Source: Flavobacterium limi (lineage in GTDB: Bacteria; Bacteroidota; Bacteroidia; Flavobacteriales; Flavobacteriaceae). From it: a DNA stretch of 64,000 nt. Of this stretch, positions 1 to 8,746 are shown one piece after another; position 1 is the first letter of the stretch, and each line of letters opens with the position of its first letter. A program made the translations under genes and the position numbers. The stretch is from assembly GCF_010645075.1 (NCBI RefSeq), contig NZ_JAADZV010000005.1, positions 62,001 to 126,000 on the forward strand, written 5' to 3'. A model generated the notes under the pieces. It was not told the origin of the DNA. It worked only from the letters and a program-made list of their open reading frames with translations, and made no database searches.

Positions 1-1
1 A

Positions 2-112
2 GGAAACGGAGTAACAGGAACGTATATGAGTCTTCCGTGTTTTCTACCCGGAACTCTTAATTACAAAGACCCGAAGTTTATTTTTGAAGAAGTAAAATCC
101 ATTGAAAAATAA
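2..112 (+). CDS. C-terminal end of an unidentified protein (partial)
   Basis: The window opens inside an open reading frame that runs 36 codons to a TAA stop. The visible tail begins GNGVTGTYMSLPCF and ends VKSIEK. I do not recognise the family. It converges on the MscS-type channel gene, and the gap between them carries a perfect 10-bp inverted repeat (117-126 and 158-167) that could end transcription from both sides. The frame is open from the first base and free of stops, but only the tail can be seen. Confidence 0.55.
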   Translation, partial: GNGVTGTYMSLPCFLPGTLNYKDPKFIFEEVKSIEK

Positions 113-116
113 ATAG

Positions 117-167
117 CCATATAAGTAACATAAGTAAAACTTAAATGAACTTATATCACTTATATGG
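117..167. repeat. Inverted repeat between convergent genes
   Basis: CCATATAAGT at 117-126 is exactly complementary to ACTTATATGG at 158-167. A related tract, ccatataagttatataag, recurs near 25950. It lies between two convergent genes, so a role as a bidirectional terminator is plausible; there is no clear G+C-rich stem. Confidence 0.5.
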
Positions 168-177
168 TTTGAAAAGT

Positions 178-1434
178 TTAATCCAAAGGGCTTTTATTTG
201 AAGGTAATTCGAATATTTGTAAATCAAAATAAATTACCGAGGCCATAATGTGGTCAAAAATATCCGCCATTATATACTCATAATTCGCCCAGCGTTTATC
301 ACTTGAAAAAGCATAAATTTCCAAAGGAACGCCATACTCTGTAGATTGCAGCTGACGGCAAACCATATGCATGTCTTTGTTTAACCCCGGATGGTTGACC
401 AGATATTGAATAATGTATTTTCTAAATAATCCAAGGTTAGTCATATTCCTGCCATTTAAAGAAAAAGTTTTATCGATACCGCGCAAATCATTGTATTTGT
501 CAATTTCAGCTTGTCTGGATTCAATATATGAACTGATTAATTGGATCTTTTTCATTTGTTCCAGATCTTCATTGTTCAGAAAACGAATACTGCTGCTTTT
601 GATTAAAATATGTCTTTTGATGCGTCTTCCTTCAGATTTTTGCATTCCTCTCCAGTTCTGAAATGAATCCGAACTCAAAGAGTACGTTGGAATAGTAGTG
701 ATGGTATTGTCAAAGTTCCGGACTTTTACAGTTGTCAGATTGATTTCGATTACATCACCATCGGCTCCAAATTTATCCATGGTAATCCAGTCACCAATAC
801 GAACCATATCATTAATGGCTACCTGAACACTCGAAACAAATCCTAAGATTGTATCTCTGAATATAAGGATAATGATAGCCGAAAGTGTTCCTAGAATAGT
901 CAGCAATTCACCTCTTTTCATACCAAACAATGTTGATACTATAAGTGCGATACCAAAAATCCAAAGCACAATCATAATAACCTGAACAAAGCTGTCTATA
1001 GGTTTGTCGCTGTATTCAGGTTTGCTTTTTAAATAATCACGCAAGGCATTAAAAATGGTTCTGATAATCCATAAACTAATCAGAACAATATAAACGCCGA
1101 CTATTTTTCCGAACATCAGTTCCCAATATTCATATCTGTCCAAAATAACGGGAACAGCTTTGTAAATAAAGAAAAACGGGATTAAATAGGCGGTGTATTT
1201 TGTTGTTTTATTGTGAATTAAATAATCGTCAAACTTGGTTTTGGTACGCTGTGCAAAAATGGCTGTCAACGTTACCAAAACAAACTTGGCTACATAATAA
1301 ATAGCATAAGCCAAGGCCAGCATGATGGCAATATTAAAGATCAGACTGATGTAGGACGCAAAGTTGCGGCTCATTCCCCAATCTCTAAAAAGTGGATATA
1401 AAAAGTTGAATATTTTATCCAAAAGCTTATGCAT
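178..1434 (-). CDS. Mechanosensitive channel, MscS family, YbdG type
   Basis: 418 residues. Hydrophobic helices fill roughly the first 200 residues, and the pore helix and MscS beta domain follow, with GFVSSVQVAINDMVRIGDWI around residues 195-215 and a DGDVIEINLTTVKVRNFDNT stretch typical of the MscS middle domain. The length and the extended C-terminal part resemble E. coli YbdG (about 415 residues) rather than short MscS. Known role of the family: release of solutes across the inner membrane on hypo-osmotic shock. The start overlaps the end of the upstream DUF3817 gene by 8 bp, so the two are probably co-transcribed. Family is sure; the YbdG subtype is inferred from length. Confidence 0.9.
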   Translation of the reverse strand: MHKLLDKIFNFLYPLFRDWGMSRNFASYISLIFNIAIMLALAYAIYYVAKFVLVTLTAIFAQRTKTKFDDYLIHNKTTKYTAYLIPFFFIYKAVPVILDRYEYWELMFGKIVGVYIVLISLWIIRTIFNALRDYLKSKPEYSDKPIDSFVQVIMIVLWIFGIALIVSTLFGMKRGELLTILGTLSAIIILIFRDTILGFVSSVQVAINDMVRIGDWITMDKFGADGDVIEINLTTVKVRNFDNTITTIPTYSLSSDSFQNWRGMQKSEGRRIKRHILIKSSSIRFLNNEDLEQMKKIQLISSYIESRQAEIDKYNDLRGIDKTFSLNGRNMTNLGLFRKYIIQYLVNHPGLNKDMHMVCRQLQSTEYGVPLEIYAFSSDKRWANYEYIMADIFDHIMASVIYFDLQIFELPSNKSPLD

Positions 1435-1714
1435 TATTTTTCAGATACTTTCTTTCAACATAAAATGTTCCAAATGGTATAAGTGAGGCAAGAAGAATGA
1501 TTCCGAAGGTTTTTAAATCCCAGTTTTGAGATTTTTTTAATAAAGCAGCCAGTACAATGTAAGCTATAAAGAGTAGTCCGTGTCCCATTCCAAACGGCTG
1601 TAATAGAGTGTGGTAAAGTTCAGGATTATTAGTTTTGATAAAAAGCATATTTGCGAACAATACTAAATATGAGATTCCTTCTAAAATAGCTGTAACTTTA
1701 AAAATCTTGAGCAT
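1427..1714 (-). CDS. DUF3817 small integral membrane protein
   Basis: 95 residues with about three membrane segments and the sequence pattern of the DUF3817 family (EGISYLVLF near the start, then QPFGMGHGLLFIAY). The function of the family is unknown. It overlaps the channel gene downstream by 8 bp, suggesting one transcript. A -7 box TAATTTTG lies on the minus strand at 1743-1750, about 30 bases before the ATG. Confidence 0.8.
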   Translation of the reverse strand: MLKIFKVTAILEGISYLVLFANMLFIKTNNPELYHTLLQPFGMGHGLLFIAYIVLAALLKKSQNWDLKTFGIILLASLIPFGTFYVERKYLKNNA

Positions 1715-1742
1715 GTGTTTCTTTTTTTTAATTTATAAACCG

Positions 1743-1801
1743 CAAAATTAAGTATTATCCCCCATTATTAGAGTATGTATAATAAAAGTAATTTACTTTT
1801 G
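1743..1801. promoter_or_regulatory. Divergent pair of -7 promoter boxes
   Basis: TAATTTTG on the minus strand (1743-1750) faces the DUF3817 gene and TACTTTTG on the plus strand (1794-1801) faces the DUF6155 gene. Both match the Bacteroidota TAnnTTTG box at suitable distances from the ATGs. No convincing -33 TTG was found for either. Confidence 0.55.
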
Positions 1802-1819
1802 TAATCCTAAACTTTGAGT

Positions 1820-2353
1820 ATGAGCAAGCGTGATTTAAAAAAATATTTAGCAGAACTGGATAAAGAACAGCTCGAAGAACAGATTATTGAGCTGTATGAG
1901 AAATTTAGTGCTGTAAAGGTCTTTTATGACTTTGTTTTTAATCCAAAAGAAGACAAGCTTTTGCAGGAAAGCAAAACTAAAATTTCTCATGAATATTTTC
2001 CTGTAAAAAAGCCGGGGGCTAAATGGCGTCCAAAAGCAAAAATGCGCCGTTCTGTAGCTCAAAAAATCATTAAGCATTTTATTCTTTTGGGAGTTGACCC
2101 ATTTGTAATTGCAGATATTATGCTCTATAATATTGAAATAGCCCAAACATATTCATCCGGAAACTTCATAAAACAGGAATTGTTTTATAAAAGCATTCTC
2201 AATTCTTTTGAGCAGGCTGTAAATTTTGTGATTTCTAATGGCGTTTTAAGCGAATTTAAAGCAAGAATTATTGCAATTCAACAAGAAACTATTCAGCAAA
2301 AATGGAAAAACAAATATGAATTTGAAGCTATTTTAGACAAAATAGACGTATAA
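1820..2353 (+). CDS. DUF6155-like conserved protein
   Basis: 177 residues, soluble and lysine-rich, with no signal peptide or membrane segment. It resembles the Bacteroidota family labelled DUF6155, whose function is unknown. The ATG at 1820 is preferred to a TTG two codons earlier; the -7 box TACTTTTG at 1794-1801 puts the transcript start just upstream. The central part is strongly basic (KKPGAKWRPKAKMRRS), which could mean nucleic-acid contact, but that is only a guess. Confidence 0.7.
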   Translation: MSKRDLKKYLAELDKEQLEEQIIELYEKFSAVKVFYDFVFNPKEDKLLQESKTKISHEYFPVKKPGAKWRPKAKMRRSVAQKIIKHFILLGVDPFVIADIMLYNIEIAQTYSSGNFIKQELFYKSILNSFEQAVNFVISNGVLSEFKARIIAIQQETIQQKWKNKYEFEAILDKIDV

Positions 2354-2434
2354 ATGCGTTTCTTATAAAAAAATCTTATTTAAAAAAAACATTTATTTTA
2401 GGTTAAAATAAGATGAAAAACTGTTTTTTAGGTG

Positions 2435-2442
2435 TATTTTTG
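2435..2442 (+). promoter_or_regulatory. -7 promoter box of the helicase gene
   Basis: TATTTTTG matches TAnnTTTG and lies 20 bases before the ATG at 2462. Because the box would fall inside the coding region if the GTG at 2432 were the start, it supports the ATG as the real start. Confidence 0.55.
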
Positions 2443-2461
2443 CAAAAATCCAAAAATCACA

Positions 2462-4000
2462 ATGTCCCATAACACTTTAGAAATAGAAAGAGAAGAGAAA
2501 AAAGAACTTTACGCATACCAAAAAGGCGATATTGATGCCATTTTTGACCGTTTAGACAATGCTCCTGCTCAACATCATTTATTATATCAATTACCTACGG
2601 GTGGTGGAAAAACAGTGATTTTTTCCGAAATAGTTCGTCGTTATTTAGCCAATAATGATAAAAAAGTAGTGGTTCTTACACACCGTATCGAACTTTGTAA
2701 GCAGACTTCAAAAATGCTGAAGGGCTTTGGTGTTTCCAATAAAATCATTAACAGTAAGGTAAAGGAACTGCCGGATCAAAACGATTATTCATGTTTTGTG
2801 GCAATGGTTGAGACTTTAAAAAACCGTATTAACGATGAGAAATTACATCTTGATAATATTGGTTTGGTAATTATCGATGAGGCGCATTACAATTCATTTA
2901 GAAAACTATTAAACTCATTCAAAAAAGCTTTTATTCTTGGAGTAACCGCAACGCCTTTGAGTTCGAATATAAAATTACCGATGCACCAGAGTTATGATGA
3001 ACTTATTGTGGGTGATACCATTAGTTCATTAATTGACAAAGGATTCCTTGCAAGGGCTACAACATATAGTTATGATGTTGGTTTGACTTCTTTAAAGGTA
3101 GGTATCAACGGAGATTATACTGTAAAATCTTCTGATGATTTATATACCAATACCATGATGCAGGAAAAATTACTGCATGCGTACACTGAGCGTTCTTTAG
3201 GTAAAAAGACTTTAATTTTTAATAACGGTATTCATACTTCATTATACGTATATGATACCTTTAGAGAAGCAGGTTACGACATCAGGCATCTTGATAATAC
3301 AAGCAGTTCAGAAGAACGCAAAGAGATTTTGGCATGGTTCAAAAAAACTCCGGATGCTATTTTGACTTCTGTAGGAATCTTAACTACAGGATTTGATGAG
3401 CCTACTGTTGAAACAATTATTTTAAACAGAGCCACAAAGTCATTAACATTGTATTACCAGATGATTGGGCGCGGATCCCGAAAGTTGCCTGGTAAGGATG
3501 AATTTACAGTTATTGATTTAGGTAACAATGCAGCCCGTTTTGGTTTATGGAGCGAGCCGGTAAACTGGCAGCACATCTTTAAATCTCCTGAATTTTATTT
3601 GGAGAACTTACGTGATGATACTGAAATCGAAATGTTTTTCAAATACAGCATGCCACCTGAATTGCGTGCCAAATTCAGTAAAACTGCTGATGTTACGTTT
3701 GATGTTGATGAAGAACACAAACTCGCGATTAAGCAAAATTTGCGTTCCAAAATTGTATTAGATAAATCGTTAGACCAGCATGCTGCAATGTGTGTCGACA
3801 ATACAGAAACACTGCAGGAAGCAAAAGCATTAGCAAAGGAGCTTGATGATGATATTGAATGTCGTATCAAGCGTTATGCAAAATGCCTGAGTCAGTGTAG
3901 TAAAAACTACCGTGAATGGCTGGTTGATGATTATAAGAAAAACATGACCCTGTTAATTGGTAAAAAGTATCGTGAAAAAATCATGAACGAGCCTGATTGA
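2462..4000 (+). CDS. DEAD/DEAH-box helicase, SF2
   Basis: 512 residues from the ATG at 2462. It shows the SF2 motifs in order: motif I PTGGGKT, motif II DEAH (IDEAHYN), motif III TAT (GVTATPLSS), then the second RecA-like domain with TTGFDEPTVETI and motif VI QMIGRGSR. The C-terminal 130 residues are a charged extension that I do not recognise. It is likely an ATP-driven nucleic-acid translocase of the Ssl2/type III restriction helicase group; no restriction or modification gene is nearby, so a housekeeping repair or RNA role is more likely than defence. It stands alone with its own promoter box. Confidence 0.88.
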   Translation: MSHNTLEIEREEKKELYAYQKGDIDAIFDRLDNAPAQHHLLYQLPTGGGKTVIFSEIVRRYLANNDKKVVVLTHRIELCKQTSKMLKGFGVSNKIINSKVKELPDQNDYSCFVAMVETLKNRINDEKLHLDNIGLVIIDEAHYNSFRKLLNSFKKAFILGVTATPLSSNIKLPMHQSYDELIVGDTISSLIDKGFLARATTYSYDVGLTSLKVGINGDYTVKSSDDLYTNTMMQEKLLHAYTERSLGKKTLIFNNGIHTSLYVYDTFREAGYDIRHLDNTSSSEERKEILAWFKKTPDAILTSVGILTTGFDEPTVETIILNRATKSLTLYYQMIGRGSRKLPGKDEFTVIDLGNNAARFGLWSEPVNWQHIFKSPEFYLENLRDDTEIEMFFKYSMPPELRAKFSKTADVTFDVDEEHKLAIKQNLRSKIVLDKSLDQHAAMCVDNTETLQEAKALAKELDDDIECRIKRYAKCLSQCSKNYREWLVDDYKKNMTLLIGKKYREKIMNEPD

Positions 4001-4079
4001 TAAATGTTACTTTCAGGCTGTTTTTCAGGCTAAAATAAATTCAGGCTTTTTATTAGAGATTTAACATTTAAACTGAAAT

Positions 4080-4087
4080 TAATTTTG
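4080..4087 (+). promoter_or_regulatory. Possible -7 box upstream of the secreted TPR gene
   Basis: TAATTTTG matches the TAnnTTTG box. If used, the transcript would carry the hairpin element at 4104-4184 in its 5' leader. Confidence 0.4.
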
Positions 4088-4103
4088 GCATTGAAATTGT
4101 TTT

Positions 4104-4184
4104 TTAGAAGCTATTTCCTGCTGTACACTGTATCTTTTGTGGCGAACCCCGCCACAAAAGGATGCCGTTTCCATCAGGGCTAAA
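4104..4184 (-). repeat. Intergenic hairpin element, copy C
   Basis: Read on the minus strand it starts TAGCCCTGATGGAAACGGCA, continues through the stem TTTTGTGGC / GCCACAAAA with loop GGGGTTC, and ends in CAGCAGGAAATAGCTTCTAA. It is one of six related copies in the window (the others are at 12621, 19543, 22747, 44537 and 61321). It lies between the helicase and the TPR gene. Confidence 0.85.
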
Positions 4185-4203
4185 ACATATTAAATCATAA
4201 AAG

Positions 4204-5406
4204 ATGAATTTGAAGAAGATTTTAGTTTTGTTTTTAATTAGTTCTTTTTATAATGTTACCGCCCAAAAAGATGGATATTGGGATAAAGAGCGCGCGACTA
4301 CAAAGGAAATAATAGTATCTGCTGGCGACAGGATAACTGTAAAAACAGAAGATTTACCTGTCGGAACCACCGAAGTAGTTTACCGGGTGACGCTTCTTGA
4401 TGAAAATCAGCAAATGACAAACAGTCTTGTTTCGGTACTAAAAGCAATTCCGGATCCTTACGGGATAGGACAGGGATCGGCAGGAGCAGTATTACTGATG
4501 TCGAAAATTTCAGGTGATGACAAATGCACTTATGCACTTTTTACTTCAGATTCAAATGCTAAAAAATATATTGATAACGGAAAAGTCAGCGATGCCTGTC
4601 ATGCCCAGACAGAACCTGTAAGTAAAGATGCCAAACGTTTATCACTTGATAAATCTTCCTGCCTTAATTCAAATACTACTACAATCTGGTTTGGCTTCGA
4701 AAGCAAAAACTGGTTACTGAAACAAAAAATAGTGTTAGAAGTAGTGCCGTGGGTTGATACGAAATTAAACCGTGGCTGGAATGTCGATAATAAGAATGAA
4801 ATCGTCAGTTTGTGCAAAACTTCTACAATGGCACAAAAAATGGCAAATTCAGATGATTTTTGTGTTTGTATTTTAGATAAAATCATGAAACAATACCGTT
4901 ATGGTGAATTCCAAAAATTGCTGGCGATAGAAAAAACAAAGGTTTATAAAGATTTTGGAAATACCTGTTATAATGATGCCTCTATTTCTAAAAACGTTTA
5001 CAATGATTTGCGTACTCAGGCAAATACTTTAATTAGACTTCAAAAATATAACGAAGCAATTCCGAAGCTAAATACAATTATAGCAGCAGGAAAAGCTACA
5101 GCTTTTGATTACAGTTCTATTGGATATAGTTATATTTTGACCAAACAATATGCAAAAGCCATTAAGTTTTTAAAAGAAGGCGAAAAACTGGACGATACCG
5201 AATTATTAGTAAAATTAAATTTGGCTCATGCATATTTAGTTAGCGATGATTACGGTCAGGCAAAAGCAATTTATAAAAAATACCAGTCTCAAAACGTTAC
5301 TGATAGTCTAAGCTGGATAGAAAAAACAAAACAGGATTTTGCTCTTTTCAAAAAAGCAGGCCTTCCTTCATCCGACTTCGATCGCATTTTGAAGCTTTAT
5401 AATTAA
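4204..5406 (+). CDS. Secreted protein with C-terminal TPR repeats
   Basis: 400 residues. Residues 1-20 form a signal peptide ending VTAQ. The middle part (30-200) is a beta-rich region with paired cysteines; the last 130 residues contain TPR-like helices (LIRLQKYNEAIPKLNTIIAAG, then YILTKQYAKAIKFLKEGEKL, then LVSDDYGQAKAIYKKY). It is probably periplasmic, acting as a protein-interaction scaffold; no enzyme motif was seen. Downstream, menC has its own promoter box, so an operon is not required. The specific function is unknown. Confidence 0.75.
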   Translation: MNLKKILVLFLISSFYNVTAQKDGYWDKERATTKEIIVSAGDRITVKTEDLPVGTTEVVYRVTLLDENQQMTNSLVSVLKAIPDPYGIGQGSAGAVLLMSKISGDDKCTYALFTSDSNAKKYIDNGKVSDACHAQTEPVSKDAKRLSLDKSSCLNSNTTTIWFGFESKNWLLKQKIVLEVVPWVDTKLNRGWNVDNKNEIVSLCKTSTMAQKMANSDDFCVCILDKIMKQYRYGEFQKLLAIEKTKVYKDFGNTCYNDASISKNVYNDLRTQANTLIRLQKYNEAIPKLNTIIAAGKATAFDYSSIGYSYILTKQYAKAIKFLKEGEKLDDTELLVKLNLAHAYLVSDDYGQAKAIYKKYQSQNVTDSLSWIEKTKQDFALFKKAGLPSSDFDRILKLYN

Positions 5407-5441
5407 AATATTTTCAATATATAAGTGATTATAGGTTTATT

Positions 5442-5449
5442 TAAATTTG
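5442..5449 (+). promoter_or_regulatory. -7 promoter box of menC
   Basis: TAAATTTG matches TAnnTTTG and lies 62 bases before the menC ATG at 5512. Confidence 0.45.
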
Positions 5450-5511
5450 CCCGCAAAGCTGACTTAAATTTTCTTATAATCACTTTATTGTTTAAAAAAC
5501 ATACACACTAT

Positions 5512-6558
5512 ATGAAAGCTACTTACCACAAATACATGCTCGAATTTAAGCGTCCTTCGGGAACGTCAAGAGGTATTATGACCGAAAAAGAAACCTGGTT
5601 TATTGTACTGGAAGAAAACGGTAAAAAAGGAATAGGAGAGTGTGGTATTTTAAGAGGACTGAGCGCTGATGACAGAGAAGATTATGAAGAGAAATTAAAT
5701 TGGGTTTGCCAGAATATTCATTTAGGAGAAACTGTTCTTTGGGAAAAATTACTTGAATTTCCTTCTATTCAATTCGGTATTGAGATGGCTTTTTTGTCTC
5801 TGAAAAATGAAAATCCATATGTGTTATTTCCTTCAGATTTTACCAATAATTCTAAATCAATTGTTATAAATGGTTTAGTCTGGATGGGAGAAGAAGCTTT
5901 TATGAAAGAACAAATTGAGGAAAAACTTGAACAGGGATTTACGTGTATAAAACTCAAGATTGGGGCAATAGATTTTCAAAAAGAACTCGATTTATTACGC
6001 TTTATCCGTACTCATTTTACTGCTGAACAAATAGAAATAAGGGTAGATGCGAATGGTGCTTTTTCTTCAAATGAAGCTTTAGATAAATTAAATCAATTGT
6101 CTGGTTTTGAATTGCATAGTATAGAACAACCTATTAAAAAAAACAATACTGACAGTATGGCAGAGTTGTGCAAAAACACTCCTTTTCCTATTGCTTTGGA
6201 TGAAGAGCTGATTGGAGTATTTTCATTTGAAGAAAAAGAAGCACTTTTGCAAAAAATCAAACCACAATACATTATTTTGAAGCCAAGTTTTGTAGGCGGC
6301 TTCAGAGGAACTCATGAGTGGATTGCGCTCGCTGAAAAATACAATATCGGCTGGTGGATTACCTCGGCACTGGAAAGCAACATTGGTTTAAATGCAATTG
6401 CGCAATGGACATTTCTGCAAAATTCTGATATGCCTCAGGGATTAGGTACCGGAGCGCTTTATACTAATAACATTGATTGCCCGCTGGAAGTTTTAAACGG
6501 ACAATTGTGGTACAGTAAAACTAAAAACTGGGATTCCGCTTTTTTTGAAAAGGCCTGA
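5512..6558 (+). CDS. menC: o-Succinylbenzoate synthase
   Basis: 348 residues, enolase superfamily. It dehydrates SHCHC to o-succinylbenzoate in menaquinone synthesis. The catalytic set can be read: the KxK pair Lys147/Lys149 (CIKLKIG), metal ligands Asp179 (VDANGAF), Glu205 (IEQPI) and Asp230 (ALDEE), and Lys257 (ILKPSFVGG). A longer frame begins at 5425, but the extra 29 residues lack family similarity and contain the promoter box, so the ATG at 5512 is chosen. No other menaquinone gene is adjacent. The superfamily includes dipeptide epimerases; the overall match favours MenC. Confidence 0.88.
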   Translation: MKATYHKYMLEFKRPSGTSRGIMTEKETWFIVLEENGKKGIGECGILRGLSADDREDYEEKLNWVCQNIHLGETVLWEKLLEFPSIQFGIEMAFLSLKNENPYVLFPSDFTNNSKSIVINGLVWMGEEAFMKEQIEEKLEQGFTCIKLKIGAIDFQKELDLLRFIRTHFTAEQIEIRVDANGAFSSNEALDKLNQLSGFELHSIEQPIKKNNTDSMAELCKNTPFPIALDEELIGVFSFEEKEALLQKIKPQYIILKPSFVGGFRGTHEWIALAEKYNIGWWITSALESNIGLNAIAQWTFLQNSDMPQGLGTGALYTNNIDCPLEVLNGQLWYSKTKNWDSAFFEKA

Positions 6559-6652
6559 TAAAATCACTTTTTTGTCTTCTCAAAATCCGAATAAACGAAT
6601 TCAGTTTAGCGCTAAATTAAGTAACTTGCATAAAATTTAATTAGCAGAACTA

Positions 6653-7126
6653 ATGGTTGAGATTGAAAGAAAGTTTCTTGTGAAATCTGACGAATTCAAA
6701 GCACAGGCTTTCGTCCAAAATAAAATAGCGCAGGGGTATTTAAGCTCACTTCCTGAAAGAACAGTGCGTATTCGTATCAAAGGTGAAAAAGGATTCATTA
6801 CAATAAAAGGAATTGGCCATCATGGCGGAATGAGGCGTTTTGAATGGGAGAATGAAATTCCGCTGGACGAAGCACAGGAATTGCTTAAATTATGTGAAAA
6901 GGGGAAGATTGAAAAAACACGTTTTGAGATAAAATCAGGTAATCATGTGTTTGAAGTCGATGAATTTTATGGAGAAAATGAAGGCTTGGTAATGGCAGAA
7001 ATCGAACTGGAATCTGAAACGGAATCTTTTGAAAAACCGGACTGGCTAGGAGATGAAGTTACAAATGATAAGCGCTACTACAATGCTTATTTGAGCAAAA
7101 ATCCTTTTAAAGACTGGGAAAAATAA
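6653..7126 (+). CDS. CYTH-domain protein, likely inorganic triphosphatase
   Basis: 157 residues made up of one CYTH domain. The N-terminal signature ExExK is present as Glu3, Glu5 and Lys7 (VEIERK), and charged strands lining the tunnel follow (RTVRIRIKGEKG, RFEWENEIPL, FEVDEFYGENEGLVMAEIEL). Single-domain bacterial members of this length cleave inorganic tripolyphosphate with Mg2+ or Mn2+; an adenylate cyclase role is less likely at this size. The stop lies 6 bases before the reductase gene, so the two are probably transcribed together. Confidence 0.88.
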   Translation: MVEIERKFLVKSDEFKAQAFVQNKIAQGYLSSLPERTVRIRIKGEKGFITIKGIGHHGGMRRFEWENEIPLDEAQELLKLCEKGKIEKTRFEIKSGNHVFEVDEFYGENEGLVMAEIELESETESFEKPDWLGDEVTNDKRYYNAYLSKNPFKDWEK

Positions 7127-7132
7127 CAATTT

Positions 7133-8101
7133 ATGACACATTCATACGATCTGATTATTGTGGGAGGAGGTCCAATTGGGCTTGCCTGCGCAATTGAAGC
7201 TCAAAAGAAAAACCTGAATTATCTGATTATCGAAAAAGGGGCAATTGTGAACAGTATTTTCAATTATCCTTTGTATATGACCTTTTTTTCAACGGCGGAA
7301 AGACTCGAAATAGGTAATATTCCATTTAATTGTCTGGCTCCCAAGCCGGGTCGTCAGGAAGCTTTGGAATACTACAGAAATATTCATCGTTATTTTAATT
7401 TCAATATGAATCTGTTTGAAAATGTAAATCAGGTTCAAAAACTTGAAAATTCACTTTTCAAAGTAATAACCGATAAAAGTATTTACGAAGCTAAAAATGT
7501 AATTATAGCAACAGGTTTCTATGATATTCCGATTGAAATGAATGTAAAAGGTGAAGAGCTGCCAAAAGTTCGCCATTATTACAAAGAAGCTCACGAATAT
7601 GCTTTTAGAGATGTTTTAGTTGTTGGAGCGAATAACTCATCAGTAGATGCAGCTTTGGAATGTTGGAGAAAAGGAGCAAATGTAACGATGGTAATTCGTA
7701 AAACCGAAATCAATAACCGGGTAAAATATTGGGTAAAACCGGATATTGAAAACAGAATCGCCGAAGAAAGCATAAAAGCTTATTTTGAATCGAATATTAC
7801 TGAAATTCGGGAGAATGAAGTAGAAATAGAAACTCCGGAAGGCAAAATAACAATCAAAAATGATTTTGTCCTGGCGCTAACGGGCTACAAACCTGATTTG
7901 TCTTTCCTTGAAAAAATGGGGATTGATTTGTCAGATGATGAATTAAAAATTCCAACTTATAATGCTGAAACGATGGAAACGAATGTGGAAGGATTGTTTT
8001 TAGCAGGAGTAGTTTGTGGAGGTATGCAGACACACAAATGGTTTATTGAAAACTCACGTATTCATGCTAATATGATTATGGATTATATTACTTTGAAATA
8101 G
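7133..8101 (+). CDS. YpdA-type FAD/NAD(P)-binding reductase (putative bacillithiol disulfide reductase)
   Basis: 322 residues, a two-dinucleotide-binding-domain flavoprotein of the thioredoxin reductase fold. The FAD site is GGGPIG near residue 11; the NAD(P) site is VVGANNSSVDAALE near residue 160; the C-terminal FAD motif is NVEGLFLAGV. It lacks the CxxC redox pair of thioredoxin reductase, which fits YpdA/Bdr, reported to reduce bacillithiol disulfide with NADPH. Its low-molecular-weight thiol partner in this organism cannot be told from the window. It is the last gene of a pair with the CYTH gene and is followed by a strong palindrome. Confidence 0.85.
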   Translation: MTHSYDLIIVGGGPIGLACAIEAQKKNLNYLIIEKGAIVNSIFNYPLYMTFFSTAERLEIGNIPFNCLAPKPGRQEALEYYRNIHRYFNFNMNLFENVNQVQKLENSLFKVITDKSIYEAKNVIIATGFYDIPIEMNVKGEELPKVRHYYKEAHEYAFRDVLVVGANNSSVDAALECWRKGANVTMVIRKTEINNRVKYWVKPDIENRIAEESIKAYFESNITEIRENEVEIETPEGKITIKNDFVLALTGYKPDLSFLEKMGIDLSDDELKIPTYNAETMETNVEGLFLAGVVCGGMQTHKWFIENSRIHANMIMDYITLK

Positions 8102-8120
8102 AATTGTAATTACGATTGTC

Positions 8121-8177
8121 ACATCGAGCGGAGTCGAGAACATTTTGTTGTTAAAGCATCTCGACTCCGCTCGATGT
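8121..8177. repeat. 19-bp perfect inverted repeat between convergent genes
   Basis: ACATCGAGCGGAGTCGAGA (8121-8139) and its exact reverse complement (8159-8177) flank a 19-base A+T-rich loop. Related GAGTCGA / TCGACTC palindromes recur at 51005-51070 and partly near 35010. It lies between convergent genes and may act as a two-way terminator. Confidence 0.75.
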
Positions 8178-8206
8178 TATATTAAAGGTTTTTAAATAGG
8201 TGTGTT

Positions 8207-8746
8207 TTATTTATTTGTTTTTTCTATTTCGAATATTTCAATGAATTTTTGTTCCAAGTTTTTCTTTTTCCTTTTTATGTCCCATCTCGAAAATAATATT
8301 ATAAATACTATAAATGAATTAAAAATTATACTTATTTCATTTGGTATGTTTTTTAAATTAAAAAAGAAAAAGCAATTAAAACCAATCAGAGCTACAAAAG
8401 GAAAGTATTTTATCCAAATAAGCCCAATTCTACTTATAGGTTCAATAATATAATTTAGTTTTAGTTTGTGGTCAATGTTTTGATATTTGCCTTTGAGGAT
8501 ATAAAATCCTGAAGTGAAATTATAATTTATTGTGAGTCGAAAAGTTGAATCATCAAAATTTCCATAAAAATTTTTTGAACTTAGAAAAAAAATCGAAAAT
8601 ACTCCTAGAGATAATTGTGTATCAGGTCTGCCAATTTTTGTATTATCTTTTAATCTATTTCTAAATTCAGTGATATTAAGTTTTGACTTCATTAAAATTG
8701 CTTTACATTCTTTTAATTCTCTATTTCTGTGATGATATTGACTCAA
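8207..8746 (-). CDS. Hypothetical membrane protein
   Basis: Up to 179 residues. The first possible start is a TTG directly after the stop codon of selO; an ATG at 8692 would give 161 residues. Two hydrophobic segments lie in the second half (GLIWIKYFPFVALIGFNCFF and IIFNSFIVFIILFS), followed by a lysine-rich tail. I do not recognise the family. It is more A+T-rich than selO and sits between selO and a palindrome. Its position suggests read-through from selO. Confidence 0.55.
   Translation of the reverse strand: MSQYHHRNRELKECKAILMKSKLNITEFRNRLKDNTKIGRPDTQLSLGVFSIFFLSSKNFYGNFDDSTFRLTINYNFTSGFYILKGKYQNIDHKLKLNYIIEPISRIGLIWIKYFPFVALIGFNCFFFFNLKNIPNEISIIFNSFIVFIILFSRWDIKRKKKNLEQKFIEIFEIEKTNK

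Noticed and set aside
413..661. 82-codon plus-strand frame opposite the MscS-type channel gene
   Set aside because: It lies wholly inside the well-supported channel gene on the other strand and has no family resemblance.
2462..4000. Helicase as part of a restriction or defence system
   Set aside because: No methyltransferase, nuclease or specificity gene is adjacent; neighbours are ordinary genes.
8202..8453. 83-codon plus-strand frame opposite the hypothetical membrane protein
   Set aside because: It looks like an antisense shadow of A+T-rich DNA and has no start signals.
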